64,000 nt of DNA from the NCBI RefSeq assembly GCF_002847015.1, contig NZ_CP025085.1, positions 4,092,001 to 4,156,000 on the forward strand, read 5' to 3'. This DNA is from Prodigiosinella confusarubida. GTDB taxonomy: Bacteria; Pseudomonadota; Gammaproteobacteria; Enterobacterales; Enterobacteriaceae. The translations under genes were made by a program, and so were the position numbers. Positions 43,893 to 53,560 of the stretch are shown here, piece after piece (the first letter of the stretch is position 1; each line of letters opens with the position of its first letter). The notes under the pieces were generated by a model, which did no database searches, was not told the origin of the DNA, and saw nothing but the letters and a program-made list of their open reading frames with translations.

Positions 43893-45917
43893 TTAAACGG
43901 GGCGGATACTTTCTTCGTCCAGTTCCGCGTCAAAGAAACGCCGCAGCGTTTGAATATTATTGTCCGTCATAATGGACTGACGAGCCTCGGTCAGCATCTC
44001 TTCATAGATAACCTGTCGCCACTCCAGCGGTGTATGCACCGTAAGGTCATCATCTTCAACTACGGTCAGCACTATCGGACGACCGTAGTGTGCCATCAAT
44101 GCCTCTGCTAGCGTTTTTTGCGCCACAGCACTATTCAGGTGGCGCAGAGAAGAACGCAGATGCAACTGCACAACACCCACTTCCGGCTCTTTTTTAAAAG
44201 CATTCAATGCCAGCTGTTGTACCAGTTTTGGCAACGTCAGACTGTGGACTTCCGCCGCCCAGGCATCCCTTTCTATCGATTCTTCAACCAGACGAGCCAC
44301 CAATTCCGGTGTTTTCTCATGTTCCAATGCCGAACGCAATGCCTTGGGCGTTGTCGTGACATTTTTCTCTACCACTTCAATTTTTTTCTGTGCTCGCCAG
44401 CGATAAGCTTCCTGCTTTTTCTGCTCCGGCTGTGCGGTTTCTTTAGCAGACATCTGCTGCTGACCACGCTCAGCCACGGAAGCCAGACGCTCCAGTGCCG
44501 AGGTTACCGGCCGCGTTTTACTGAACGCCGCCGCTTCACTCTTTTTTGGTGGAGTTGCCTCTTGCTTGCGTAACAGTTGGCTACGAGCTTGCAACAGTTG
44601 CGCGGTAGAGTCAGACAGCTCACTACTGTAGTTGTCGTTTTCCGGACGGCTCCCCGCAGGCTCGGGTTGTTCAGTTGTAGCAGCTGGCGCCGGGTTTTCT
44701 GACGGCGCCATCGTCCGGGGGTGATTTTCCATTCGCGACATTGAAGCCGCTGGCTGATGTGGAACAATCACTGGCTCTATGGCCGAAGGAGTCGATGTAG
44801 AAACCGGGGCCTGGGATTCAATGACCTGATTGGGATGAAAAGCCAGCGCCCGCAGCAGCGTCATTTCTACCCCCATACGGCGATCTGGCGCATATGGCAA
44901 TTCTTTGCGGCCAATCAGCAAAATTTGATAGTAAAGCTGAACATCCGCTGGTGGTAACACGCGGGCCAAATCTCGCAACCGTGGCGCCACCATCGCATAA
45001 TCGTCACCCAATGCGGAAGGCAGTAGCTGCACCATCGCGATACGATGCAGAATGGTGAGTGTTTCTACCAGCAGCGACTCCCAATCAACCCCGCGGGAAG
45101 CCGCCTGCGCCAACAGCATCATGACCCGTTCACCATCCGCTTTCACCAGTGCTTCAATTAACGCCAGCGGTTGTTCATCATCCAATGTCCCGAGCATCTG
45201 GCTTACCGCGGCTGTCGTCACCTGCCCCTGTCCAATGGCAATCGCCTGATCGGTCAGACTTAATGCATCACGCAGGCTACCATCAGCCGCACGGGCCATC
45301 AGTTGTAACGCCCGCGGCTCAAAAACCAGTTGTTCTTCCTGCAGAACATGTTCCAAATGTGCGCGAATTTGTTCAACATCCAGCGCTTTCAGATGAAATT
45401 GCAGACAACGTGACAGAATGGTGATCGGCAACTTTTGCGGGTCGGTGGTAGCCAACAGGAATTTAACGTGGGCGGGAGGTTCTTCCAATGTTTTCAACAG
45501 CGCATTAAAACTGTGGCGTGACAGCATATGCACTTCATCGATGAGATAAACTTTGAAACGACCGCGCGCCGGGGCATATTGTACGTTATCCAGCAGGTCG
45601 CGGGTATCTTCAACTTTTGTACGTGAAGCCGCATCAATCTCAATCAGATCAACAAACCGCCCTTGTTCGATCTCTCGGCAACTGTCACACTGACCGCAAG
45701 GTGTCGCAGTGATGCCCATGTCACAATTCAGCCCCTTTGCCAGCAAACGCGCGATGGTGGTTTTTCCCACACCGCGAGTGCCAGAGAAAAGGTAGGCATG
45801 GTGAATCCGGCCTAGGGAAAGACCGTTAGCCAACGCCGTCAGCACATGCTCCTGACCAACCACATCAGCAAAGGTTTGGGGGCGCCACTTACGGGCAAGA
45901 ACCTGATAGCTCATCAA
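43893..45917 (-). CDS. dnaX: DNA polymerase III tau/gamma subunit DnaX
   Basis: DnaX builds the clamp loader; the full-length tau form also binds the polymerase core and DnaB. The 674-residue protein has the AAA+ module with Walker A GTRGVGKTTIARLLAK, a zinc module (CDMGITATPCGQCDSC), Walker B LIDEVHMLS and the SRC arginine finger region (ILSRCLQFH). It is about 30 residues longer than E. coli tau, the extra length lying in the linker. A conserved slippery site produces a shorter gamma form of 460 residues ending at 44536. Confidence 0.97.
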   Translation of the reverse strand: MMSYQVLARKWRPQTFADVVGQEHVLTALANGLSLGRIHHAYLFSGTRGVGKTTIARLLAKGLNCDMGITATPCGQCDSCREIEQGRFVDLIEIDAASRTKVEDTRDLLDNVQYAPARGRFKVYLIDEVHMLSRHSFNALLKTLEEPPAHVKFLLATTDPQKLPITILSRCLQFHLKALDVEQIRAHLEHVLQEEQLVFEPRALQLMARAADGSLRDALSLTDQAIAIGQGQVTTAAVSQMLGTLDDEQPLALIEALVKADGERVMMLLAQAASRGVDWESLLVETLTILHRIAMVQLLPSALGDDYAMVAPRLRDLARVLPPADVQLYYQILLIGRKELPYAPDRRMGVEMTLLRALAFHPNQVIESQAPVSTSTPSAIEPVIVPHQPAASMSRMENHPRTMAPSENPAPAATTEQPEPAGSRPENDNYSSELSDSTAQLLQARSQLLRKQEATPPKKSEAAAFSKTRPVTSALERLASVAERGQQQMSAKETAQPEQKKQEAYRWRAQKKIEVVEKNVTTTPKALRSALEHEKTPELVARLVEESIERDAWAAEVHSLTLPKLVQQLALNAFKKEPEVGVVQLHLRSSLRHLNSAVAQKTLAEALMAHYGRPIVLTVVEDDDLTVHTPLEWRQVIYEEMLTEARQSIMTDNNIQTLRRFFDAELDEESIRPV
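44508..44563 (-). promoter_or_regulatory. Programmed -1 frameshift signal in dnaX
   Basis: On the minus strand the heptamer A-AAA-AAG (44547-44541) is read as Lys-Lys; a -1 slip gives GAG then TGA, so gamma ends at 44536. An SD-like AAGAGG (44563-44558) sits ten bases upstream. A stem of nine pairs with one mismatch (44533-44524 with 44517-44508) begins seven bases downstream. All three elements of the E. coli dnaX signal are thus present. Confidence 0.9.
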
Positions 45918-45955
45918 TACCGCAACAGTTGAGTTATTGAAGAGGTGATGCTAAC

Positions 45956-45983
45956 ACAGTCTCGCCACTATCGGCGAGACTGT
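45956..45983 (-). terminator. Hairpin between apt and dnaX
   Basis: A perfect 11-bp inverted repeat (ACAGTCTCGCC/GGCGAGACTGT, loop ACTATC) lies just past apt. No T run follows, so it may only partly separate apt from the dnaX unit. Confidence 0.55.
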
Positions 45984-45988
45984 TATGC

Positions 45989-46537
45989 TTAATGTCCGGG
46001 GAAGTCAACCAGGCTGTAACAGTTCACGCCTATGCTTTCAAGACGCTGGCGGCCACCCAAATCGAACAGATTGATAATAAACGCCGCATCAGAAACCTGC
46101 CCACCTTGACGGCGAATAAGTTTCACAGTGGCTTCAATTGTGCCGCCTGTAGCCAACAAATCATCAATCACCAGCACCCTATCACTGGAATCAATTGAAT
46201 CTGCATGCATTTCCAGCGTATCGACGCCGTACTCCAATACATAGCTTTCACTGACAGTAACACGCGGCAGTTTACCTGGTTTACGCACTGGAACAAATCC
46301 TACGCCTAACGCCAAAGCTACCGGAGCACCAAACAAAAAACCACGGGCTTCAGTACCCACAACTTTGGTAATCTCAGCATCCCGATAATGCATTACCAGC
46401 ATCTCAATACTCATTGAGTATGCCTGAGGGTTTTCCAACAGGCTCGTGACATCCCGGAACAATATGCCCGGTTTAGGGTAGTCTCGAATACTTTTGATAC
46501 TATTTTTAATTAATTCTGGTTGCAGTGATACGGTCAT
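45989..46537 (-). CDS. apt: Adenine phosphoribosyltransferase
   Basis: Apt salvages adenine to AMP with PRPP. The 182 residues include [28 protein letters not shown], and the PRPP-binding motif [14 protein letters not shown] near residue 125. The length matches the E. coli protein (183). It lies upstream of dnaX in the same direction, as in E. coli. Confidence 0.97.
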   Translation of the reverse strand: MTVSLQPELIKNSIKSIRDYPKPGILFRDVTSLLENPQAYSMSIEMLVMHYRDAEITKVVGTEARGFLFGAPVALALGVGFVPVRKPGKLPRVTVSESYVLEYGVDTLEMHADSIDSSDRVLVIDDLLATGGTIEATVKLIRRQGGQVSDAAFIINLFDLGGRQRLESIGVNCYSLVDFPGH

Positions 46538-46703
46538 GATCTTGTGCCTGATAAAACGTTCTGTTTACTGAATAACCCGCTGCGGACCTTCGCTTCATCA
46601 ATAATAAAGCGCCATTTACCGGAAAGAAGGAAAGTGGTGATCTACACACGAAAACGCCCAAATCTAGTCAAAGTGCTCGGTAAATGCAACCGCCCCACCA
46701 AAA

Positions 46704-47084
46704 TCAACTCGTCTTTTGTTGCTCAGGATCAATAACGGGCAGGCGTAGCATAAAAATCAGCAACACAGCCAAAATAGCCAGTAGCAAGCCTCTGACCCAG
46801 GTAATTTCCACCATCCAGAGTGATAAAACAAATGTTGCTATAATTACAGCAATCGCTTTTCCTTTCACCCGTGGTGGCAAAGCACGATGTTGCTGCCAGT
46901 GACGAAGATAACCGCCAAACAAAGAACGGTAAAGCAACCAATGATGAAAACGTGGCGATGACCGAGCAAAACACCAGGCAGCCAGTAGCAGGAAAGGTGT
47001 CGTCGGCAATAACGGTAATATCACGCCAAATGCCGCTAGAATCACCGCCAACCACCCGATGACGATCAGAAATCCACGATACAT
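46704..47084 (-). CDS. ybaN: DUF454 inner-membrane protein YbaN
   Basis: YbaN is a small membrane protein of unknown role. Residues 1-125 hold four hydrophobic segments and the family motif GVILPLLPTTPFLLLAAWCFARSSPRFHHWL. The frame starts with a GTG two codons upstream, but the ATG at 47084 is preferred because AAAGAGG is well spaced before it and the length (126) matches E. coli (125). It sits between apt and the divergent priC. Confidence 0.88.
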   Translation of the reverse strand: MYRGFLIVIGWLAVILAAFGVILPLLPTTPFLLLAAWCFARSSPRFHHWLLYRSLFGGYLRHWQQHRALPPRVKGKAIAVIIATFVLSLWMVEITWVRGLLLAILAVLLIFMLRLPVIDPEQQKTS

Positions 47085-47253
47085 GCACACCTCTTTTCTA
47101 AATGATAACTACCCGCATTTAACTTTATCATCACATTTGGCTTTTTACCGGATAATATCCTCTGTACTGTAAAGGCTGAAATAGGACCTACGTATTGTAT
47201 CTATCGGGATTAACAGGCAAGCTTGCCGCCCATGCCAATGGTGAGGAAACTGT

Positions 47254-47787
47254 GTGAATACGCAAACATTGTTGCAAGCGCTGGAACACCAGATAACAAC
47301 CCTGGCGCAGGAAATCGCCTCTGTTGCCACACATCCCGCTTCACAATCTCGGTTTGATCGTCAGTTGTTCAGCTGTTACGGCACTCGATTAGGCGATTAT
47401 CTGCATGAAGTACAACAAAACCATCAGCATCTCCGGCAATATGTTGCGGAAAAACGCACCGAACGAGTAGCATTTATGGCGGAAAAGCTGTTGGCGCAAA
47501 TCACTGCGCTACAACGTGAATTAGCGACGCAGCAATTACGCCAGCAAGAACCAACTTCTGCTCCACCGAAGGATCTTTACCATAAACTATCCGAACATCA
47601 AGGTTTTGAGCGCCGTTTGCTGGCAATGATTCAAGATCGTGAAAGCCTGTTATATCAACAAACTACACTCAGCGAACAACAACGACTGCAAAAAGAATTG
47701 GCTGCATTGGAAGGTCGTCTCTTACGATGCCGGCAGGCATTGTCTCGTTTAGAAAAACAGATAGAGCGGCGGGAACAGGGCCACTAA
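47254..47787 (+). CDS. priC: Primosomal replication protein PriC
   Basis: PriC (N'') reloads DnaB at stalled forks with gaps. The 177-residue, highly helical and basic protein shows the family segments QSRFDRQLFSCYGTRLGDYL and RTERVAFMAEKLLAQITAL. Translation starts at GTG, with GAGGAA eight bases before it; no ATG is available. It diverges from ybaN and is followed by ybaM. Confidence 0.9.
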   Translation: MNTQTLLQALEHQITTLAQEIASVATHPASQSRFDRQLFSCYGTRLGDYLHEVQQNHQHLRQYVAEKRTERVAFMAEKLLAQITALQRELATQQLRQQEPTSAPPKDLYHKLSEHQGFERRLLAMIQDRESLLYQQTTLSEQQRLQKELAALEGRLLRCRQALSRLEKQIERREQGH

Positions 47788-47858
47788 ATCTCGTGGTATC
47801 AGGCAATATCTGCTATATCTAAAAACCGGACTTAGAGCAATAGGAAGGTGGACTCACT

Positions 47859-48023
47859 ATGTCACTGGAAAATGCAGCTCCCGAAGTCAAGCTGGCGGTA
47901 GATCTCATTATGTTGTTAGAAACCAACCATATTGAGCCTGAAATCGTGCTGGCTGCGCTGGATATTGTACGCAGGGATTATCAGCAAAAAACACAGCACA
48001 AAGAAGACAGCATGGCAAGATAA
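47859..48023 (+). CDS. ybaM: Small DUF2496 protein YbaM
   Basis: This 54-residue protein begins MSLENAAPEVKLAVDLIMLL and matches E. coli YbaM in length and sequence, including ALDIVRRDY. A good AGGAAGG precedes the start by about ten bases. It lies 71 bases after priC, its usual neighbour. Its function is unknown. Confidence 0.9.
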   Translation: MSLENAAPEVKLAVDLIMLLETNHIEPEIVLAALDIVRRDYQQKTQHKEDSMAR

Positions 48024-48029
48024 GATGAT

Positions 48030-48046
48030 TTGCTCCGCCGGAGCAA
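48030..48046. terminator. Small hairpin between ybaM and mscK
   Basis: TTGCTCC/GGAGCAA with a 3-base loop follows the ybaM stop in the gap between convergent ybaM and mscK. It lacks a T run. Confidence 0.4.
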
Positions 48047-48108
48047 GATTGCCCTTTCTTGCTCCGACAGGCTCTGGCTTATTCAACATTCAGACTATCA
48101 TCTGGCTG

Positions 48109-51100
48109 TTAGCGGGAAACTTCTTTAAACTCAGCGCCCTGAGTGTTATGCAGATAAACTTCCAACTGATTGAAAGCAATATTAATATTATTTTCCCGGC
48201 ACAGGCGATCAATCGCTCGATTGAGTTCATCCACGGTATAGCTGCGGTCACCCAGTTCCCGGACATACAACCGCAGCTCGTGATCCAATGAGCTGGCACC
48301 AAACTCCAGGAAAAAAACTAGTGGTTCAGGATCAACCATAACTCGAGGGTTCTCCCGAGCCGCCTGTAACAACACCTCTTTTACTTTCTCCAGATCCGAG
48401 CCATACGCCACACCAATACGAATAATGACACGCGTAATCGTATCTGACAGTGACCAGTTGATCAGCCGCTCTGTCACAAAGGCCTTATTGGGGATGATGA
48501 CTTCCTTGCGGTCGAAATCCGTAATCGTGGTGGCACGAATACGGATTTTGCTCACTCCCCCGGAAAACGAACCAATGGTGATGGTGTCGCCGATGCGCAC
48601 CGGACGCTCGAACAAAATAATCAGACCAGAGACAAAGTTGGCGAATATCTCCTGCAAGCCGAAACCTAATCCGACAGATAATGCTGCCACCAACCATTGC
48701 AGCTTATCCCATGATACGCCCATTGAACTTAAAGAAGTTGCGGCACCGATGATCGTAATCAGATAAGTCAACATTGTGGTAATGGCATAGGATGTCCCCT
48801 GACGTAGTTGGAGTCGGGAAAGAACCAGTACCTCCAGCAAACCGGGGAGATTTCGGGTCATCACATAAGCCACAGCAATAATCAACAATGCGACCAGAAG
48901 ATTACCCAGTGTCACCGCCTGCAAAACACTACTGCCAGCAACAGAGGTGTTGTAGTGCCACAACGTAATGCTGTCCAGGTAAGAGAATACGGTGATCAGC
49001 TCTGACCAAATCCAGTAGAACGCCACGGAAAAAATAAGCAACATCACCATCGTGGCCAAACGCAACGACTGTTGACTGATCTGCTCTAGCGCCAGAGGTG
49101 CTTCTGGAACTGGCTCACTGCCTTCCGCGCCCTCTTTAGCCATATTCTGCCGTCTTGCCAGCGCGCGACGATAAGCCAGACGCCGGGCCGCAACACTGAG
49201 TCCTCGGATTATTGTCATATAAACAGTATTCCATACCATCCATAGACAGAGTGTTTCTATCCAGCGTGCCGATAGTCGTAAGGTAGTATAGAAATAACCA
49301 TTGAACATCAAGCCAATCAGGAATAGCGGCATGAGAACAATGGCAGTCACAATGATAAGCCTGGCAGTATGACGCTCTTTTTCACGCCAACTGTCTCGGC
49401 ACAACGGGAAAACCAGAACAGTCAGCAAAATCAGGTTACAAACGATAATAATCTGCCCAATAACATCGTCAGCCAGATAAAGTGGCATTTTATCGCCGAT
49501 CACTGACCAAAAAACCAGCGGTAGTAATGCGCTCCCCAGCCTCACCGTTTGTCGGCGATAATGCGCGCAACGTGAGGACGGAATACTAAAATGGCGTTCA
49601 CAAAGACCACCGGGTTTCAAGCTGATATAAGTCATCCCGAATACCAGCCAGAGCAACGCTAGATTTTCACTCAGTAGCCAGGAAAAACTGCTGATCTGGC
49701 TATCCATCTTTTTCAACCATATCCCCAAGGTAAGAATAATCAGCACCCCGGGTAAGGTTTTTAACACAACCAGCAGAATAAACTGCGGCGTGTGAAGCTG
49801 ACTGTCTCGCTTAAGCTGACCGACATCATCCGACAGCTTGTTCATGTAGTTATCAATCGCCTTGCGTCGCCAATAAATCAGCCCGATAGCAAGCAATGAT
49901 GGCACCACAAACAACAGTGATTGCAGTGTGCCCTGCAATAATTGTGCTGGCTTCAGCGTCAGATGCAGATCATTTACCTGCTGCTTCAGTGCTGATGGCA
50001 AATCTTCCAGCCAGCTCCAATCCATTGGTTTATTGCTGTTTACCCAGAAGATCTGCTGCGTTAACGTGTGCTGCAAAGAGGTATTAATACCCAGTAACTG
50101 CTGCCTGTTGATTTGTAGGTTTATAGCCAACATCAGTTGATTACCCAGTTGCTTATTGAGCTGATCAAGCAACTCTCTTCGCATGTCCAGCACTTGTCCC
50201 AGAGCATCGGTTACTTCCGCATCAACCGGCTTATTACTACGTGCTAACAATTTCTGGATATATTCATCTCCGCGAAATAACACATCACGTTGCTGATTAA
50301 TATCGAATTGCTCAAGACGTAAGTCAGCAATCTGCGCACTCATGTCACTCAGTGAATCAGCAGAAGGCAGGTTAAGCTGCTGCTGATAGAGAATCCGCGA
50401 TAATAACAAACTGCCTTTTAATACTGTCACCTGCTCTTTCAGATTACGCTCAGACTGAGAGGCGCGATCCAACCAGTTTTTTACCTGAATAGTTTGCTGG
50501 ACCAGCGTATTGCTCTCTTCGGTAGCCTTGATTAAGCGCTGACTAAGCTTTTGATTTATATCCATTTCTGTTTTCACTAATGGATTTTCTTGGATGCGTT
50601 GTAAATCTTCGGAATTTTGCGCTTCTTTGGCTGTTTTTTCAGAAAGGTTCAGACGCTTGCCATTAATAATGCCTTGCAGTGCCTGAACCATGCGTTCCAG
50701 TTGGTTAATTTGTGCCGCAGTATAATCACGCTGTTTCTGTAATAAATCCTGCAAGGTCGTATTCACCTCCAGGCTTTTACGTTGCTGCTCCATTTGCAAC
50801 GTCACCAGAACTTGCTCTGCCTGCAACAATACCTGCTGACTTGAACGCAAAGGCGCTTGATTCGAGTCCAATCCATTGAGTTGGTTACGTAACTTCTGGC
50901 TACGCTGCAAAGCAGCAACCAGAGCGCTTTGTACACGCTCTGGTTGAGTTTGCAGAGAAATTAACTGACTGTTGTAGGTAGAAAGGTTTTCCTGAGCAGA
51001 TTGTAAATCATTCAGGGTTTCGTTCAAACGTGCTTCGAGCTGTTTGAGGGATAGAGATTCTAATGATTTAGGTACATCATCCTCGCTCGTCGCATTGAGG

Positions 51101-51459
51101 GCATCCAGATCTCCACTGACCTGTTTTAATTTGGCAGGCGCCTGCGCCGCCTGCTGTTTAAGCTGACTAGTCTCCTGCTTTACCCGATCAATGGTATCCA
51201 ATACATCAAGAGTTTGTGTTAAATCCTGCTGGGTCAGCTTATCCATCGGCGTGAGGTTTTTTTGTTTATTCAGTATATTCAGCCGATTTTGGATTTCACT
51301 ATGCGTTGGCAAATCACTTCCAGCTTCCACCGCAGGTGAAAACAAGAGTATGGCAAAACATATCATCGATATGTGTAACATATGACAAAACACAACATCG
51401 AGGCGATAATCAGAAAAAACTGAACGAAGACGGAGCGAAACCACTGGCCAGTAAACCAT
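48109..51459 (-). CDS. mscK: Potassium-dependent mechanosensitive channel MscK
   Basis: MscK (KefA) is a large MscS-superfamily channel gated by tension and K+. The 1116 residues include an N-terminal signal segment, a long Gln-rich periplasmic coiled-coil region (about 40-470), eleven membrane helices, and a C-terminal MscS core with GLGFGLQEIFANFVSGLIIL, FERPVRIGDTITIG and IPNKAFVTERLINWS. The length is close to the E. coli protein (1120). Met27 or Met32, just before the hydrophobic segment ICFAILLFSPAVEA, is an alternative start. It is divergent from nothing close and lies before acrR. Confidence 0.94.
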   Translation of the reverse strand: MVYWPVVSLRLRSVFSDYRLDVVFCHMLHISMICFAILLFSPAVEAGSDLPTHSEIQNRLNILNKQKNLTPMDKLTQQDLTQTLDVLDTIDRVKQETSQLKQQAAQAPAKLKQVSGDLDALNATSEDDVPKSLESLSLKQLEARLNETLNDLQSAQENLSTYNSQLISLQTQPERVQSALVAALQRSQKLRNQLNGLDSNQAPLRSSQQVLLQAEQVLVTLQMEQQRKSLEVNTTLQDLLQKQRDYTAAQINQLERMVQALQGIINGKRLNLSEKTAKEAQNSEDLQRIQENPLVKTEMDINQKLSQRLIKATEESNTLVQQTIQVKNWLDRASQSERNLKEQVTVLKGSLLLSRILYQQQLNLPSADSLSDMSAQIADLRLEQFDINQQRDVLFRGDEYIQKLLARSNKPVDAEVTDALGQVLDMRRELLDQLNKQLGNQLMLAINLQINRQQLLGINTSLQHTLTQQIFWVNSNKPMDWSWLEDLPSALKQQVNDLHLTLKPAQLLQGTLQSLLFVVPSLLAIGLIYWRRKAIDNYMNKLSDDVGQLKRDSQLHTPQFILLVVLKTLPGVLIILTLGIWLKKMDSQISSFSWLLSENLALLWLVFGMTYISLKPGGLCERHFSIPSSRCAHYRRQTVRLGSALLPLVFWSVIGDKMPLYLADDVIGQIIIVCNLILLTVLVFPLCRDSWREKERHTARLIIVTAIVLMPLFLIGLMFNGYFYTTLRLSARWIETLCLWMVWNTVYMTIIRGLSVAARRLAYRRALARRQNMAKEGAEGSEPVPEAPLALEQISQQSLRLATMVMLLIFSVAFYWIWSELITVFSYLDSITLWHYNTSVAGSSVLQAVTLGNLLVALLIIAVAYVMTRNLPGLLEVLVLSRLQLRQGTSYAITTMLTYLITIIGAATSLSSMGVSWDKLQWLVAALSVGLGFGLQEIFANFVSGLIILFERPVRIGDTITIGSFSGGVSKIRIRATTITDFDRKEVIIPNKAFVTERLINWSLSDTITRVIIRIGVAYGSDLEKVKEVLLQAARENPRVMVDPEPLVFFLEFGASSLDHELRLYVRELGDRSYTVDELNRAIDRLCRENNINIAFNQLEVYLHNTQGAEFKEVSR

Positions 51460-51575
51460 GATACATCATCAAGTTGATGGAAATACTTTAGCTTACCATG
51501 ACTCGTTACAACAAAGTATGAGGATTGTCAGGTAAAAGTAACACTTTCCTTCACGCATTATTTACCGGCACAGGA

Positions 51576-52217
51576 TCACTCACGTTGACCGCGCAATGCC
51601 GGGCTGGTACGAAGCATATCAATTAAAATATCCACCAACAGAGGAGATTCCTGCTTCAGGTTGAAGCTGCTCGGCATAAATAACCAGTTTTCCATGATAC
51701 CGGAAATATAAGCGCGCGTTACAATAGCGGCCCGCCTCACGTGAAGATTGATAGGCAGTAACCCTTGGCGAATACAGTGCTCCAAGTTTTCTTCTATTTG
51801 TAGATAACAATCAAGATACAATTCTTTACGTCCGTTGTATAATGGCGCCATTTCCCCGACAAATTCACACTTGTGAAAGATTATTTCCATCATTGAACGC
51901 CATCCTGGATCAGACTCGGTGAGTCTCAGGATATAAATCAGCATTTCTCGCATCACATGCAGTGGATTATTGGGAAATTTTGCCTGATACTCGGTTTTGA
52001 AATCAGTAATTTTAGACTCTGCTCGCGCCCAAATTTCATCAAAAAGTTCAGCTTTGTTTTTGAAATGCCAATAAATAGCGCCACGGGTCACACCAGCAGC
52101 AATTGCGATGTCAGACAATGATGTAGAAGAAACCCCACACTCAGAAAAAAGATATAGTGCAGCATCCATTATTTGGATTTTTGTTTCCTGAGCTTGTCGT
52201 TTGGTTTTTCGTGCCAT
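51576..52217 (-). CDS. acrR: TetR-family repressor AcrR
   Basis: AcrR represses acrAB and itself and is released by drugs. The 213 residues have the N-terminal TetR helix-turn-helix (MDAALYLFSECGVSSTSLSD to GVTRGAIYWHFKNKAELF) and a helical ligand domain. The length matches E. coli (215). It is divergent from acrA, with the operator in the 142-base gap. Confidence 0.96.
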   Translation of the reverse strand: MARKTKRQAQETKIQIMDAALYLFSECGVSSTSLSDIAIAAGVTRGAIYWHFKNKAELFDEIWARAESKITDFKTEYQAKFPNNPLHVMREMLIYILRLTESDPGWRSMMEIIFHKCEFVGEMAPLYNGRKELYLDCYLQIEENLEHCIRQGLLPINLHVRRAAIVTRAYISGIMENWLFMPSSFNLKQESPLLVDILIDMLRTSPALRGQRE

Positions 52218-52245
52218 AGCGCCGCTTTTACAAAAAAGTGCGATT

Positions 52246-52269
52246 TACATACATTCGAGAATGTATGTA
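52246..52269. promoter_or_regulatory. AcrR operator
   Basis: TACATACATT, CGAG, then AATGTATGTA is a perfect 10-bp inverted repeat. It differs from the E. coli acrAB operator only in the 4-base centre. It lies between acrR and acrA and should control both. Confidence 0.95.
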
Positions 52270-52359
52270 ACATAGCATGAGTATAACATTACCGCAGCAA
52301 TGGGTTTAAAAGCTTGTGATCCATTGACCAATTTCAAATCGGACACTTGAGGTTTATTT

Positions 52360-53544
52360 ATGAACAAAAACAGAAGGCTTACACCTCTGGCAGCAGTGCT
52401 GATGCTTTCTGGCGGCTTAATGCTCACGGGATGTGATAATAAAGGGAACCAACAGGGGGCACATCAAAGCCTTCCTGAGGTCGGCATCGTCACGATAGCT
52501 GCACAACCTCTCAATATCACAACAGAACTCCCTGGGCGCACGAGCGCTTATCGTATTGCAGAAGTTCGTCCTCAGGTAACCGGTATTATCCTGAAAAGAA
52601 ATTTCGTAGAAGGCAGCGATGTCAAAGCAGGCTCATCGTTATACCAAATTGATCCTGCTACCTATCAGGCACAGTACAACAATGCCAAAGCCTTACTGTC
52701 TCAGGCCCAGGCTAACGCAGCAATCGCTCATCTGACAGTTAAGCGCTATAAACCCTTGTTGGGTACCAATTACATCAGCAAGCAGGATTATGACCAGGCG
52801 GTTGCTACTGCTCGTCAGGATGATGCATCAGTAGAAGCCGCAAAAGCGTCTCTGGATTCAGCACAGATCAACCTGGCTTATACGCGGGTGACCGCGCCGA
52901 TCTCCGGTCGAATTGGTAAATCAACCGTCACTGAAGGTGCGCTGGTTTCCAACGGCCAGTCCACAGCTTTAACAACGATTCAGCAGCTCGACCCAATCTA
53001 TGTTGACGTAACCCAATCCAGTAACGATTTTTTGCGTCTAAAAAAAGAGATGGAAGACGGCACACTGGAGCAGAGTAATGGGAAAGCCAACGTCCGATTA
53101 TTACTGGAAAACGGGATTGAGTATGCCCAAAAAGGTACGCTGGAATTTTCTGATGTCACTGTAGATGAAACCACCGGTTCTATTACTCTGCGAGCCGTAT
53201 TTCCCAATCCACAGCATAACCTGCTGCCAGGTATGTTTGTGCGTGCGCGTTTAGATTCCGGTATAAACAACAACGCCATTCTGGTACCTCAACAGGGAGT
53301 AAGCAGAACACCACGCGGTGATGCCACGGTAATGGTGGTGGATAAAGATAATAAAGTGGAAGTTCGCTCGATTGTCGCCACTCAAGCGATTGGAGACAAC
53401 TGGCTGGTGACATCCGGTGTTAAATCTGGTGATCGCGTGATTGTTTCTGGCCTGCAAAAAATCAGACCAGGCATCCAGGTAAAAGCCCAGGAAGTGACTT
53501 CCGATAATACCCAACAACCTCAGGCACAGCCCGCTAAGTCTTAA
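52360..53544 (+). CDS. acrA: RND efflux periplasmic adaptor AcrA
   Basis: AcrA is the lipid-anchored membrane-fusion protein linking AcrB to TolC. The 394-residue precursor has a lipoprotein signal with lipobox LTGC (lipidated Cys25). A lipoyl half-motif RPQVTGIILKRNFVEGSDVK, the helical hairpin (residues about 100-170), the second lipoyl half VTAPISGRIGKSTV and a beta-barrel/MP domain follow. It lies 16 bases upstream of acrB. Confidence 0.97.
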   Translation: MNKNRRLTPLAAVLMLSGGLMLTGCDNKGNQQGAHQSLPEVGIVTIAAQPLNITTELPGRTSAYRIAEVRPQVTGIILKRNFVEGSDVKAGSSLYQIDPATYQAQYNNAKALLSQAQANAAIAHLTVKRYKPLLGTNYISKQDYDQAVATARQDDASVEAAKASLDSAQINLAYTRVTAPISGRIGKSTVTEGALVSNGQSTALTTIQQLDPIYVDVTQSSNDFLRLKKEMEDGTLEQSNGKANVRLLLENGIEYAQKGTLEFSDVTVDETTGSITLRAVFPNPQHNLLPGMFVRARLDSGINNNAILVPQQGVSRTPRGDATVMVVDKDNKVEVRSIVATQAIGDNWLVTSGVKSGDRVIVSGLQKIRPGIQVKAQEVTSDNTQQPQAQPAKS

Positions 53545-53560
53545 CAGGAGCCGGTAATCA

